Positions 17,446 to 25,090 of a stretch of DNA of 64,000 nucleotides are shown here, in pieces. The translations under genes were made by a program, and so were the position numbers. The notes under the pieces are model-generated. The model was not told where the DNA came from. It searched no databases and saw only the letters and a list, made by a program, of their open reading frames with translations. How positions within the stretch are numbered: the stretch's first letter is position 1; each line of letters opens with the position of its first letter. Origin of the DNA: Halobacteriales archaeon YIM A00010 (GTDB lineage: Archaea; Halobacteriota; Halobacteria; Halobacteriales; Haloarculaceae). The stretch is from positions 2,745,526 through 2,809,525 of the forward strand of contig JAKCFJ010000001.1 of NCBI GenBank assembly GCA_025041175.1, given 5' to 3'.

Positions 17446-18378
17446 TCAATAATTAGAGTGAATGTACGAGGCGTACCCGCCGTGATCTCCGTAGCCGCTG
17501 TTATCGAAGTCGTAGGCGTTTCTGTTAGAGGAACAATCTGAATTGTTATCAAAAATATCGACTATTTCGAATTCTGCGGCGTTGTACGAGGTCACCTCGT
17601 GGGGAAACGCATCGTCCTCGTGGGCTGTCCCGGTGAAATATTGATCACCAGTTTTCCAGAATTTCACGTGTCTGCGGCCCAAGAAGCCTGCTGAATGAGT
17701 TGCAGCAGACGCGTGTTGCATCTCGAACTGTGTGTGCTGGGGCACCCACGCCCATCGGTTGTACTGTACAACGATATCCGTCCACCGGTCAGCGAAAAGA
17801 ACGCGTACCAATCTGTCCACAGTCCCTGAGTTGCACTCTCCCACGAGATTCATCGGCCCTTTCAGTTCGAATCCGCCCTCGACGTTGTCGTAGTACCACT
17901 TCGGACAGTCAGCAGGCTTATCTTGCGCCCACGAACCCATCTCGGACGCTGCTTTATCCCGCTCTGTGAGATATTCGGTCCATTCGTCCTCTTTCGCGTA
18001 GTACGTTTCCCACGACCGACGATCTTTCCGGAGATCCCGCTCTGGAAGCCCGTCATCGTGATCGTTGGGACGGGGATACGTTTCTGTCGTTACCAACGAT
18101 GCTCGTCCGTATCGCTCTTTGAGATCCGGGCTGACGAGCTGCCGTTTCACACGCAGTTCGGTAGGAGTGATGTGTGTCGTTATTGTTTCTTTCCCGCGGA
18201 TTTGAAAAGATTCTAAAGCGTCGGGGAGGGCTGTCGCAGATACCCCCTGTGTGGCTCCACCGATCCCGACTACCGCGCCCGTAGCAACGCCGATCGAACG
18301 AAGCACCCCGCGCCGTGTCCGCTGATCGCTGCTACTCTCGTTTCCCATATTCTGATGATCTCCTACCATTTTCCTCAT
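17446..18378 (-). CDS. Tat-exported protein of unknown function in an AT-rich island
   Basis: The 310-residue protein has a Tat signal: TRRGVLRS, then GVATGAVVGIGGATQGVSATA. The mature part is rich in charged and aromatic residues (WYYDN, YNRWAWVPQHTQFEM), with a C-terminal Asn, Tyr, Gly and Ser-rich tail (NSDCSSNRNAYDFDNSGYGD). Only two Cys remain in the conserved-looking part plus one in the tail, so a disulfide is possible. No domain is recognised; a halocin or other secreted effector cannot be excluded, but it does not resemble halocin C8. Codons are AT-richer than those of neighbours. A TATA-like ATTTAATA lies on the minus strand at about 18409-18416, fitting the first ATG. Confidence 0.65.
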   Translation of the reverse strand: MRKMVGDHQNMGNESSSDQRTRRGVLRSIGVATGAVVGIGGATQGVSATALPDALESFQIRGKETITTHITPTELRVKRQLVSPDLKERYGRASLVTTETYPRPNDHDDGLPERDLRKDRRSWETYYAKEDEWTEYLTERDKAASEMGSWAQDKPADCPKWYYDNVEGGFELKGPMNLVGECNSGTVDRLVRVLFADRWTDIVVQYNRWAWVPQHTQFEMQHASAATHSAGFLGRRHVKFWKTGDQYFTGTAHEDDAFPHEVTSYNAAEFEIVDIFDNNSDCSSNRNAYDFDNSGYGDHGGYASYIHSNY

Positions 18379-18642
18379 GTAATTAATGCAATTTCTACTC
18401 CATATACTATTAAATCTTACTAATTATAGTATAGTATTATAAATATATGCCGGATATGCAATGGATGTTTTAATATTGATATATTTATTTAAGTTATAAT
18501 GTAGTATATTGTCCCCTCGAAATCGATCCGACGATCGTCTCAGAACGCCACCCCTCCGATCGGCATCGCCACACGCCCATCACCGAACCAAAATCGGCTC
18601 GGCTGGCGAGCCGCTTTTATTCTCCTCGTCCGAACCTTGTCC
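18379..18642. other. AT-rich intergenic region
   Basis: This is one of the most AT-rich stretches of the window, with runs such as TATAGTATAGTATTATAAAT and TTTAATATTGATATATTTAT. It separates the divergent genes at 17446 and 18643 and must contain both promoters. No ORF or structured RNA was recognised. Confidence 0.6.
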
Positions 18643-19620
18643 GTGGACGAGTTTGCGTTTGAGCTGTTACTGTGTGCGGCCCTCGAAGGGGGCGCACCGT
18701 CGCGGATCATCAGCCGTCAGCTCGGGGCGAGCACGCGCGGCCGCCGGATTGTTGACATCCTCACCGTCACCCCTGGCCCGGAGTTCGACGCTCGGACGGC
18801 GGTCACGCCACACACCATCCCCACTGAAGCGATCGCTGCGGACGTTGGTCCCGGTCGATTTCGCTACTGGAAGGACTGTTTCGACTGTCATCCCGAACGC
18901 GCCCGCACGGCCATGGAGCGCGCCGTCGGGATCGGCTTTTTCGAGCGCGAACGACGGAGCGGGCGCACGTACGTCCGCCAGACCGTGCGGTATCCCGACT
19001 GGTTTGGAACGCTGCGGGCCATCGAGAACAAACCCGATCTCGACCGGCCGGGCGACCTGTCTCGTCAGCTCCGAACGGACGTCAGCCTCGGTGTCTGCGA
19101 TGAGGTGATCCTCGCAACCCGATCCCACGTCACCGGCGCGCACCTGAATCGCATCCCTGAGGAAGTGGGCGTCTGGCAGTTCGATCCCGAAACCGGTGCT
19201 CGTGAAGTGATCCGCACGCCACAGCGGCTTTCAACCGGTTCCGGAATTGAACCCCTCGAACGACGTTCCTCCCACACGGATATCGACGTGGTGAGCGCCG
19301 AAGAGATCGCTCGCCTCCGGCGACGGCTCGCAGAACGCGCCTACGGGAAGGGGTGGCGGGTCGAGTTTCCATCGTGTCCCCACGTCGAAAACCGCGAGGC
19401 ACAACGCGCCTCCAGTGACAAGATTTCGGGCGTCGACGGCATCCCCTACTGTACTCGCCAGCAACGGATCGTCCGCCCGGCCGACGCCTGTGACTGCTCG
19501 TCGTCCCCGGCTGCCGTCGATCTCGCGGCGATCCGTGACCGACACTCGCCGTGGGTCAGAAACCCGCCGGGCACCGCCACCACGCAGTCCCGTCTCGATC
19601 GCTTTCGGAAGGGGCGATGA
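18643..19620 (+). CDS. DUF5787-type protein with PD-(D/E)XK-like nuclease signature
   Basis: GTG at 18643 gives MDEFAFELLLCAALE, which fits the usual N-terminus of this haloarchaeal family better than the TTG at 18637. The central region PDWFGTLRAIENKPDL followed 20-40 residues later by DEVILATRS has the D...E-x-K layout of the PD-(D/E)XK fold, so a nuclease-like role is possible. Conserved Cys occur at CFDCHPERAR, PSCPHV and CDCSS. The function has not been established as far as I know. It precedes the orphan ABC ATPase. Confidence 0.7.
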   Translation: MDEFAFELLLCAALEGGAPSRIISRQLGASTRGRRIVDILTVTPGPEFDARTAVTPHTIPTEAIAADVGPGRFRYWKDCFDCHPERARTAMERAVGIGFFERERRSGRTYVRQTVRYPDWFGTLRAIENKPDLDRPGDLSRQLRTDVSLGVCDEVILATRSHVTGAHLNRIPEEVGVWQFDPETGAREVIRTPQRLSTGSGIEPLERRSSHTDIDVVSAEEIARLRRRLAERAYGKGWRVEFPSCPHVENREAQRASSDKISGVDGIPYCTRQQRIVRPADACDCSSSPAAVDLAAIRDRHSPWVRNPPGTATTQSRLDRFRKGR

Positions 19621-19683
19621 CTGGTTTCCACCCTGGTGTGTCTGTTTCGCTTTCGTACACGTTCCGAAAGCTCTTTGAGGTAG

Positions 19684-19699
19684 TTTAGGCTATCCAAAA
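19684..19699 (+). promoter_or_regulatory. Possible DtxR/SirR-type iron box
   Basis: TTTAGGCTATCCAAAA is an imperfect inverted repeat close to the TTAGG-x-x-x-CCTAA half-sites used by DtxR-family iron regulators. It lies 150 bp upstream of a siderophore-type ABC ATPase. The right arm is degenerate (CCAAAA instead of CCTAAA), so this may be a decayed or weak site. Confidence 0.35.
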
Positions 19700-19849
19700 A
19701 CAGTGAGCGTACGGTGATCGGAACGGCTGTGCCAATCGAAAGCGTGACACGGTACGACGGGACGGACGCCGACGGCGTTGGGGACGCGGCCCACGAACCA
19801 CGGGAGGCCGGAAGCCGATGCGCAAAACGGGACTGTCCACGGTGATCGC

Positions 19850-20725
19850 ATGTCGGACACAGAACACGCAGGGGAGATCACGGGAACGGACGACGAGATG
19901 ATACGTATGGACCCGCCGAGCGGCGATAGCGGGACCGAAAGCGCGCTCCACGGGGAGGAACTTTCGATCTCGTATCCGACGAGCGACGGGCCTGTCGTGG
20001 AGTGCGACCGGATAGACGTTCCCGAGGATGCGATCACGGCGCTGGTCGGTCCCAACGGGAGCGGCAAGAGCACGTTGTTGAAAGCGCTGTCGGATCATCT
20101 CACGCCCGATAGCGGCTCAGTCGTGTTGAACGGGCGCGAGATCCAGCAGTACGGAAGCAAGGAGTTGGCGCGCGCGCTCGGCCACCTCTCCCAGGAAAAC
20201 GACTCGCCCGAGAGCCTGACGGTGGAGGATCTCGTCTCCCACGGTCGGTACCCACACCGTGGCTTTTTCGACGCTGTCACCGAGGGCGACCGCGAGGCGA
20301 TCAATCGAGCGATCGATCTTGCTGGCGTCGAACACCTCCGTGAGACGGAGATCGGAAACCTGAGCGGCGGCCAGAAACAGCTCGCGTGGATCGCGATGGT
20401 GCTCGCACAGGAGACCGACACGCTGTTGCTCGACGAGCCGACCACGTTTCTGGATCTCCACCACCAGCTCCGCGTGATGGAGACGATCCGCCGGCTCAAC
20501 GAGACTGAAGGGGTCACTGTGGCGGTCGTCCTCCACGACGTGGCGCAGGCGGCCCGATTTGCGGATTATCTCATCGCGCTCGCGGACGGCGCGGTCTACG
20601 ACTGGGGACCACCACGGGAGGTCGTGACCGAGGAGTTGCTCGCGGACGTGTTTCGGATCGACGCCGCTGTCACCTACTCGCCCGATCCCCAGATCCTCCC
20701 GAAGCGATCCATCACTGATGAGTAG
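19850..20725 (+). CDS. ABC transporter ATP-binding protein, iron-siderophore/cobalamin type (FepC/BtuD-like)
   Basis: This ATPase has Walker A GPNGSGKST, the Q-loop region LGHLSQENDSPESLTVEDLV, signature NLSGGQKQLAWIAMVLAQ, Walker B TLLLDEP and the H-loop VVLHDVAQAARFADY, which is the pattern of FecE/FepC ATPases. The start is uncertain: ATG 19850 is chosen; TTG 19778 or ATG 19898 are alternatives. No permease or binding protein is next to it. The flavoprotein gene follows 68 bp later on the same strand and may belong to the same unit. Confidence 0.88.
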   Translation: MSDTEHAGEITGTDDEMIRMDPPSGDSGTESALHGEELSISYPTSDGPVVECDRIDVPEDAITALVGPNGSGKSTLLKALSDHLTPDSGSVVLNGREIQQYGSKELARALGHLSQENDSPESLTVEDLVSHGRYPHRGFFDAVTEGDREAINRAIDLAGVEHLRETEIGNLSGGQKQLAWIAMVLAQETDTLLLDEPTTFLDLHHQLRVMETIRRLNETEGVTVAVVLHDVAQAARFADYLIALADGAVYDWGPPREVVTEELLADVFRIDAAVTYSPDPQILPKRSITDE

Positions 20726-20793
20726 TATGTATCGGATACACCGACCCTTTGCGTTGATTTCGGCGCGTTGTCGACGATAGTAGTCACACCACA

Positions 20794-21687
20794 ATGAGCA
20801 CACAACCCACTGGCCAGAAATCGGACGAACCGAGCGCGGACGAGTACGACGTGGCGATCGTCGGCGGCGGCGCTTCGGGGTTGTCAGCGGCCGTGTTCAC
20901 CGCTCGGTACGGGTTCAGCACGGTCGTGTTCGATCGGGGACCGTCCGCGATCCAGCGCTGTTACAGCATCGGGAACTACCTCGGCTTTCCTGCCATCGAT
21001 CCGGAGTCGTTTCTGGAACTCGGGCGCGCACACGCCCAGTACGAAGGGAGCGAGATCGTCGACGACCTCGTCGTTTCGGTCGAACAGCCCGACGCAGCCG
21101 AACAGGGCGCATCGCGGTTCCGGATTCGCACCCAGAACGGGTGTGAACTCACCGCATCACACGTGATCGCCGCCTCGGCGTACAACGCGGATTATCTGAG
21201 CGATCTCGATGATGGGGGGTTCCACGAGCCGGGCACCCACCCCGTCGACTGCGAGCAAGCGACCGGCCGTACGGAGATCGACGGGTTGTACGTTGCCGGC
21301 TGGCTGTCGGGCAGCCCACACCAGGTGCTCATCAGCGCGGGCCACGGCGCGCGTGTCGCCAAATCACTCATCGAAGATCGTCGCCTGGCCAACGGCTTCT
21401 GGGAGGAGGTCGCCCAGTACTGGGACTGGCAGGTCGAAGGCGGCACGTACGGGAGCGACTCGTGGGAACAGCACATCGACGACTGGATCGAGGAGACGAT
21501 CCCCGAGGACGAAGCCGTCTCCGAGGAGCGACGCGAGCGCGTCGCAGAGGCGGTCACCGAGGAACGACTGGATTTCCAGCTCTCGGAAGCCGAACGCGAA
21601 CAGCGGATGGAAGCGTGTAACGCGCTGCTCCGAGAGCACCTGCTCGATGAGGTGCCAGAGAGCGAGCACGAACGACTCCAGGCGTGA
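20794..21687 (+). CDS. FAD-dependent oxidoreductase, thioredoxin-reductase-like fold
   Basis: The N-terminus binds FAD (VAIVGGGASGLSAAVFTARYG, residues 21-41). A GLYVAGWLSGSPHQVLISAG block near residue 165 is the second FAD-contact region of this fold. There is no CxxC pair, so it cannot act as a classical thioredoxin reductase. The C-terminal third is acidic and helical. It follows the siderophore-type ATPase, so reductive release of iron or siderophore processing is a reasonable but unproven idea. Confidence 0.78.
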   Translation: MSTQPTGQKSDEPSADEYDVAIVGGGASGLSAAVFTARYGFSTVVFDRGPSAIQRCYSIGNYLGFPAIDPESFLELGRAHAQYEGSEIVDDLVVSVEQPDAAEQGASRFRIRTQNGCELTASHVIAASAYNADYLSDLDDGGFHEPGTHPVDCEQATGRTEIDGLYVAGWLSGSPHQVLISAGHGARVAKSLIEDRRLANGFWEEVAQYWDWQVEGGTYGSDSWEQHIDDWIEETIPEDEAVSEERRERVAEAVTEERLDFQLSEAEREQRMEACNALLREHLLDEVPESEHERLQA

Positions 21688-21704
21688 TGTGCCGGGACCG
21701 ACGA

Positions 21705-21836
21705 TCAGTTGATAACCGGACTGACTGCCCCTGCAGTGAACAGATCCGCGAAAAAGAGCAGTACGGCGAAGCCTCCATCGAACTCGTGACCATCCGTCGT
21801 GATCGACGCGTACACGTAGGCGGCTAAGCTGAGCAT
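21705..21836 (-). CDS. Candidate 43-residue small membrane protein
   Basis: A short frame starts at ATG 21836 (MLSLAAYVYASITTDG...). It contains a hydrophobic segment FAVLLFFADLFTAGAV and ends VINSTOP at 21705. A clean TATA-like TTTATAAT on the minus strand (21865-21872) lies about 30 bp upstream, the expected archaeal distance for a leaderless or near-leaderless transcript. Function is unknown. A chance frame cannot be excluded. Confidence 0.42.
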   Translation of the reverse strand: MLSLAAYVYASITTDGHEFDGGFAVLLFFADLFTAGAVSPVIN

Positions 21837-21950
21837 TATCTATCCGCATTTATCTATCTCATTGATTATAAATCCACGGAGCACTCAGTCCGAACCGACC
21901 GCCGTTTGTGCTGGCGGCGTCCGTATTCGTATGACGGATCCGGCGACAGC

Positions 21951-22090
21951 ACCAGATGTCTCCGACATCTGGTTAGCAGCCAGAACCGTATGGTTCTGGC
22001 GACAGAGAGGCGCTACGCGCCTCAAGCAGTCGGACTCCGTCCGACGACGGCGAGGCACTCCGTGCCTCAGGCAACCGGACGTAGTCCGGT
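21951..22090. repeat. Array of six different short perfect palindromes (hairpins)
   Basis: Six adjacent perfect inverted repeats are visible: 21951-21973 (9-bp arms, loop CTCCG), 21980-21999 (8 bp, GTAT), 22007-22023 (7 bp, TAC), 22029-22045 (6 bp, CTCCG), 22052-22068 (6 bp, CTCCG) and 22074-22090 (7 bp, GTA). Arm sequences differ but loops and short spacers (AAGCA, GACAGA, GGCAA) recur. The array follows an ATG whose next bases, GACGGATCCGGCGACAG, nearly match the start of the radical SAM gene at 23250, which has two such hairpins. Confidence 0.85.
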
Positions 22091-22109
22091 GACGAAGCCC
22101 GACGAGCCT

Positions 22110-22664
22110 TCAGTCGTCGGTGTCTCCAACGCCGGCTCCACCGACGACGTGCGCCAGTTCGGGGTGGCGCTGCCGTAGCCCAGCGAGATCGCCGCGCTGT
22201 CGATACTGGCAGTAGGTCACCAGCGTGTCGACCAGGCAGGCCGGAGCGCTCTCTGCATCCGGTTTCTCGGTCATTTCGGCCGGCTCTCGCGAGTCGTCGG
22301 GGGTAAACACGGATTGGACCACGTCGCCATCGCGCTGTTCGTGAAAGCGCACGCATGCGCCGTTATCGAACCAGCATTCGACGATCGTCTCACCAGTGGC
22401 ACAGTAGCGCGTGAATCGCGCGATACCCGGCAGCTCGTCGTAGCCGCCCGCTCGGGGCGCTCCGAGGCCAGCGGTTGCGAGTATCTGCTCGATTTGAGTG
22501 GCGTGGGCGCACCCGGTGGACTGGCAGGGTCTACACCACAACCCTTCCCCGACATCGATGCTGTGGTACAGTTCGGCCTTCGACACTACCTCCCGATCCT
22601 CGATTGCCGAAAGGTTCACGACTTCACCCTGTCCATCCCGAAACTGGAACAACGGCAACGTCAT
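22110..22664 (-). CDS. Cys-containing haloarchaeal protein of unknown function
   Basis: From ATG 22664 (MTLPLFQFRDGQGEVVNL) the protein has 184 residues. Cys pairs occur at LWCRPCQSTGCAH (about 44-52) and singly at RYCATGE, VECWF, GACVRF and TYCQYRQ. The N-terminal half looks strand-rich and may bind metal. No family is recognised. Its ATG overlaps the TGA of the 48-codon zinc-finger gene upstream, so the two are probably translated together. The palindrome array lies just after its stop. Confidence 0.6.
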   Translation of the reverse strand: MTLPLFQFRDGQGEVVNLSAIEDREVVSKAELYHSIDVGEGLWCRPCQSTGCAHATQIEQILATAGLGAPRAGGYDELPGIARFTRYCATGETIVECWFDNGACVRFHEQRDGDVVQSVFTPDDSREPAEMTEKPDAESAPACLVDTLVTYCQYRQRGDLAGLRQRHPELAHVVGGAGVGDTDD

Positions 22665-22807
22665 CGCCACCACCGCCCCTGCGGGCAGCCCATCCGGTGG
22701 TCGAGCCGCGTGCGAACCGGTCGGCCGCACACCGGGCAGCGCGTTCTCTGGTTGTCATTCTGATACGATGCGACACCGTTACATGTCTCTGATTCATTCC
22801 CCATCAT
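22661..22807 (-). CDS. 48-residue CPxCG zinc-finger protein
   Basis: This small frame begins with two ATG codons (22807, 22804) and encodes NQRTRCPVCGRPVRTRLDH, then RMGCPQGRWWR. Cys24, Cys27 and Cys41, with His37, could coordinate zinc. It is one of the haloarchaeal CPxCG micro-protein type. Its stop overlaps the start of the downstream gene (ATGA). Longer in-frame extension to 23008 has no coding look. Confidence 0.6.
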   Translation of the reverse strand: MMGNESETCNGVASYQNDNQRTRCPVCGRPVRTRLDHRMGCPQGRWWR

Positions 22808-23249
22808 GGGTTTTCGTCTGACGGGAACCCCAGCGTCGGGTCCTCTACACCCGGCGCGTTTCAACGAACGCGCGCCACCTCGCGTGGGCTGGCGTCCCCA
22901 TGTATCCTTCGCTGCTCCATCACTCATAAAGGTACTGATGGAACGGGTGTCGTTATGATACAGTAACACGTTCTTCGACGCGCAGGGAAGCACCACACAT
23001 CGACACACCAGGTCCCAGATCCACGACGATATCTACCACTCACCGAGAGCTGTCCGGAGAACAGCAAACGAAGCGATCAGACAGAACGAGCCATACACCC
23101 GGACACGAATAGCGCAACACGCAGGTGACCGCATCCCGGACAACAGGATTGGTCCCGGCCAATCAGGCGACATATCGGTACATGAATCGGGTCCGGGTGT
23201 ACAGCCCCAACGGAACACCGTTTTACGCCCTGACGGCGTTCGTACGTCT
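22808..23249. other. Intergenic region without recognised gene
   Basis: About 440 bp between the divergent zinc-finger and radical SAM genes. It contains a small inverted repeat, GATTGG-TCCCGG-CCAATC, near 23149-23166. No convincing ORF or RNA gene was seen; short frames here lack coding character. Confidence 0.5.
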
Positions 23250-25010
23250 ATGACCGATCCGGCAACAGAGCGGAGCGAAGCTCCGCAAGCAGTCGGACGT
23301 AGTCCGACGACACTCGACGTGACGATCGTGGACGGCTACGTCGACGAGCCGGCGCATTTCGGCGTTCCGCCGTACATCTCCACGTACCCGCGCTACACCG
23401 CTGGCGCGCTCGTCGACGCCGGCGTTCCCGAGGAACGGATCACCTACCACACCATCGACGCGCTCCGTGAGGAGCCGTCCCGCCGGGAAGACATCGAAAC
23501 CGCTGACCTGTTCGTCTACGTCGGCGGGATGACCGTTCCCGGGAGCTACGTGGGCGGGACACCGGCAGAACCCGAGGAGGCGCGCCGGATGGCGTGGACC
23601 GCGACCGGAACGACGCTCGTCGGCGGCCCGGTCCGGTTCGGCGTCGGAACCCAAAACGAGGGCGCAACCGACACCGAGCGCGACGATCTCGACTACGACT
23701 TCGTTGCGAAAGGCGACATCGAGGCCGCCGCCTACGATCTCGTGACCAACGGGCTAGAGGGCTTTGGCAACCGCATCCGCGACACCGAGGAAGTCACCCG
23801 CTGGGCCAGCAAGGGTGCGTTCGTGGTCGAAAACCACCCCAACCACCCCGACTACCTGATCGCGGAGCTCGAAACCGGACGCGGCTGTCCGTACCGGTGT
23901 TCGTTCTGTACGGAACCGCTGTACGGAGACCCATCGTTCCGACCGCCCGAGACGGTCGTGAGCGAGGTCGAGGCGCTCGTCGCCAACGGGGTGCGTCACT
24001 TCCGGCTGGGGCGACAGGCCGACATCCTCGCGTACGGCGGTGACGGCGAACGCCCGAACCCCGACGCGCTTCGGACGCTGTACGGCGGAATCCGTGAGAC
24101 CATCCCCGACGCCGACGCCAGCACGATCCACCTCGACAACATGAACCCGATCACGATCGTGAACTGGCCCGAGCGTGCCCGGGAGGGGATCCGGATCATC
24201 GCCGAGCACAACACGCCGGGGGATACGGCCGCGTTCGGACTCGAAAGCGCCGATCCAGTCGTTCAGGAGGAGAACAACCTCAACGTGAGCGCAGAGGAGT
24301 GTTTCCGGGCGGTAAAGATCGTGAACGAGGCGGGTGGGTGGCGGCCCGGCGAATCCCCCGGAGATGGGCCGACACACGGGCCACACTCCAAGCGTTTGCC
24401 GAAACTGCTCCCCGGAATCAACCTGCTTCACGGGCTGCAAGGCGAGCGCGAGGAGACGTACGAGCAGAATCTGGACTTTCTTCACCGGGTGTACGACGCG
24501 GGGTTGATGGTCAGGCGCGTGAACATCCGGCAGGTGATGGCCTTCGATGGAACCGACATGAGCGACACGGGCGCACAGATCGCCCACGATCACAAGGCCC
24601 AGTTCAAGCGGTACAAACAGACGGTGCGCGAGGAGATCGACAACCCGATGCTCAAGCGTGTCGCGCCGCCGGGGACCCGCCTCCCCGACGTTCACTTGGA
24701 GTACCACCAGGACGGAAAGACATTCGGGCGCCAGCTCGGAACGTACCCGCTGCTCGTCGCAGTGCCGGGCGAACGCCCGCTGGGACGCACGATCGACGTG
24801 GCCGTCACGGACCACGGCTATCGATCGGTCACCGGCGTTCCCTACCCACTCGATCTCAACAGCGCGTCGATGAACGAGCTGACCGCAGTGCCAGGCGTCG
24901 GCCAGCGACGAGCGGGATCGATCGTCGTGAACCGACCCTACTCCTCGACCGCCGACGCTACCGAGGAGCTCGATGTCGACATCCACGACTTCACGACGGT
25001 CCGAACGTGA
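23250..25010 (+). CDS. Radical SAM protein with C-terminal helix-hairpin-helix (COG1031 type)
   Basis: This iron-sulfur enzyme of unknown substrate has the SAM-cluster motif CPYRCSFC (Cys213, 217, 220), preceded by a B12-binding-like N-terminal domain (VTIVDGYVDEPAHFGVPPYI; VYVGGMTVPGSYVGG). The C-terminal helix-hairpin-helix LNSASMNELTAVPGVGQRRA may bind nucleic acid. The family's conserved sequence begins at about residue 22 (LDVTIVDGY). The first 21 residues (MTDPATERSEAPQAVGRSPT) are encoded by two palindromic hairpins, 23270-23286 and 23292-23308, relatives of the array at 21951-22090, and look like an inserted repeat tolerated at the N-terminus. Confidence 0.88.
   Translation: MTDPATERSEAPQAVGRSPTTLDVTIVDGYVDEPAHFGVPPYISTYPRYTAGALVDAGVPEERITYHTIDALREEPSRREDIETADLFVYVGGMTVPGSYVGGTPAEPEEARRMAWTATGTTLVGGPVRFGVGTQNEGATDTERDDLDYDFVAKGDIEAAAYDLVTNGLEGFGNRIRDTEEVTRWASKGAFVVENHPNHPDYLIAELETGRGCPYRCSFCTEPLYGDPSFRPPETVVSEVEALVANGVRHFRLGRQADILAYGGDGERPNPDALRTLYGGIRETIPDADASTIHLDNMNPITIVNWPERAREGIRIIAEHNTPGDTAAFGLESADPVVQEENNLNVSAEECFRAVKIVNEAGGWRPGESPGDGPTHGPHSKRLPKLLPGINLLHGLQGEREETYEQNLDFLHRVYDAGLMVRRVNIRQVMAFDGTDMSDTGAQIAHDHKAQFKRYKQTVREEIDNPMLKRVAPPGTRLPDVHLEYHQDGKTFGRQLGTYPLLVAVPGERPLGRTIDVAVTDHGYRSVTGVPYPLDLNSASMNELTAVPGVGQRRAGSIVVNRPYSSTADATEELDVDIHDFTTVRT
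23270..23308. repeat. Two palindromic hairpins inside the radical SAM coding start
   Basis: GCGGAG-CGAAG-CTCCGC (23270-23286) and GTCGGAC-GTA-GTCCGAC (23292-23308) are perfect inverted repeats separated by AAGCA. The second is nearly the same as the fourth hairpin of the array at 22029-22045, including flanks (CAAGCA before, GAC after). They are in frame and leave the reading frame open. Confidence 0.85.
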
Positions 25011-25090
25011 TGGCCGATCGTGTCTTGTGAATGGCCCCTTTGGATACCAATGCGGAACGCTCTTTAGGACGTGCGTTGCACCACACAGCA

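Noticed and set aside
21951-22090. CRISPR-like array
   Set aside because: Units differ in sequence, lack constant repeats and spacers of regular length; they are palindromes, not CRISPR repeats.
21906-22178. Plus-strand frame through the hairpin array, partly like the radical SAM leader
   Set aside because: Its similarity is only the palindromes; no conserved protein follows. Treated as repeat DNA.
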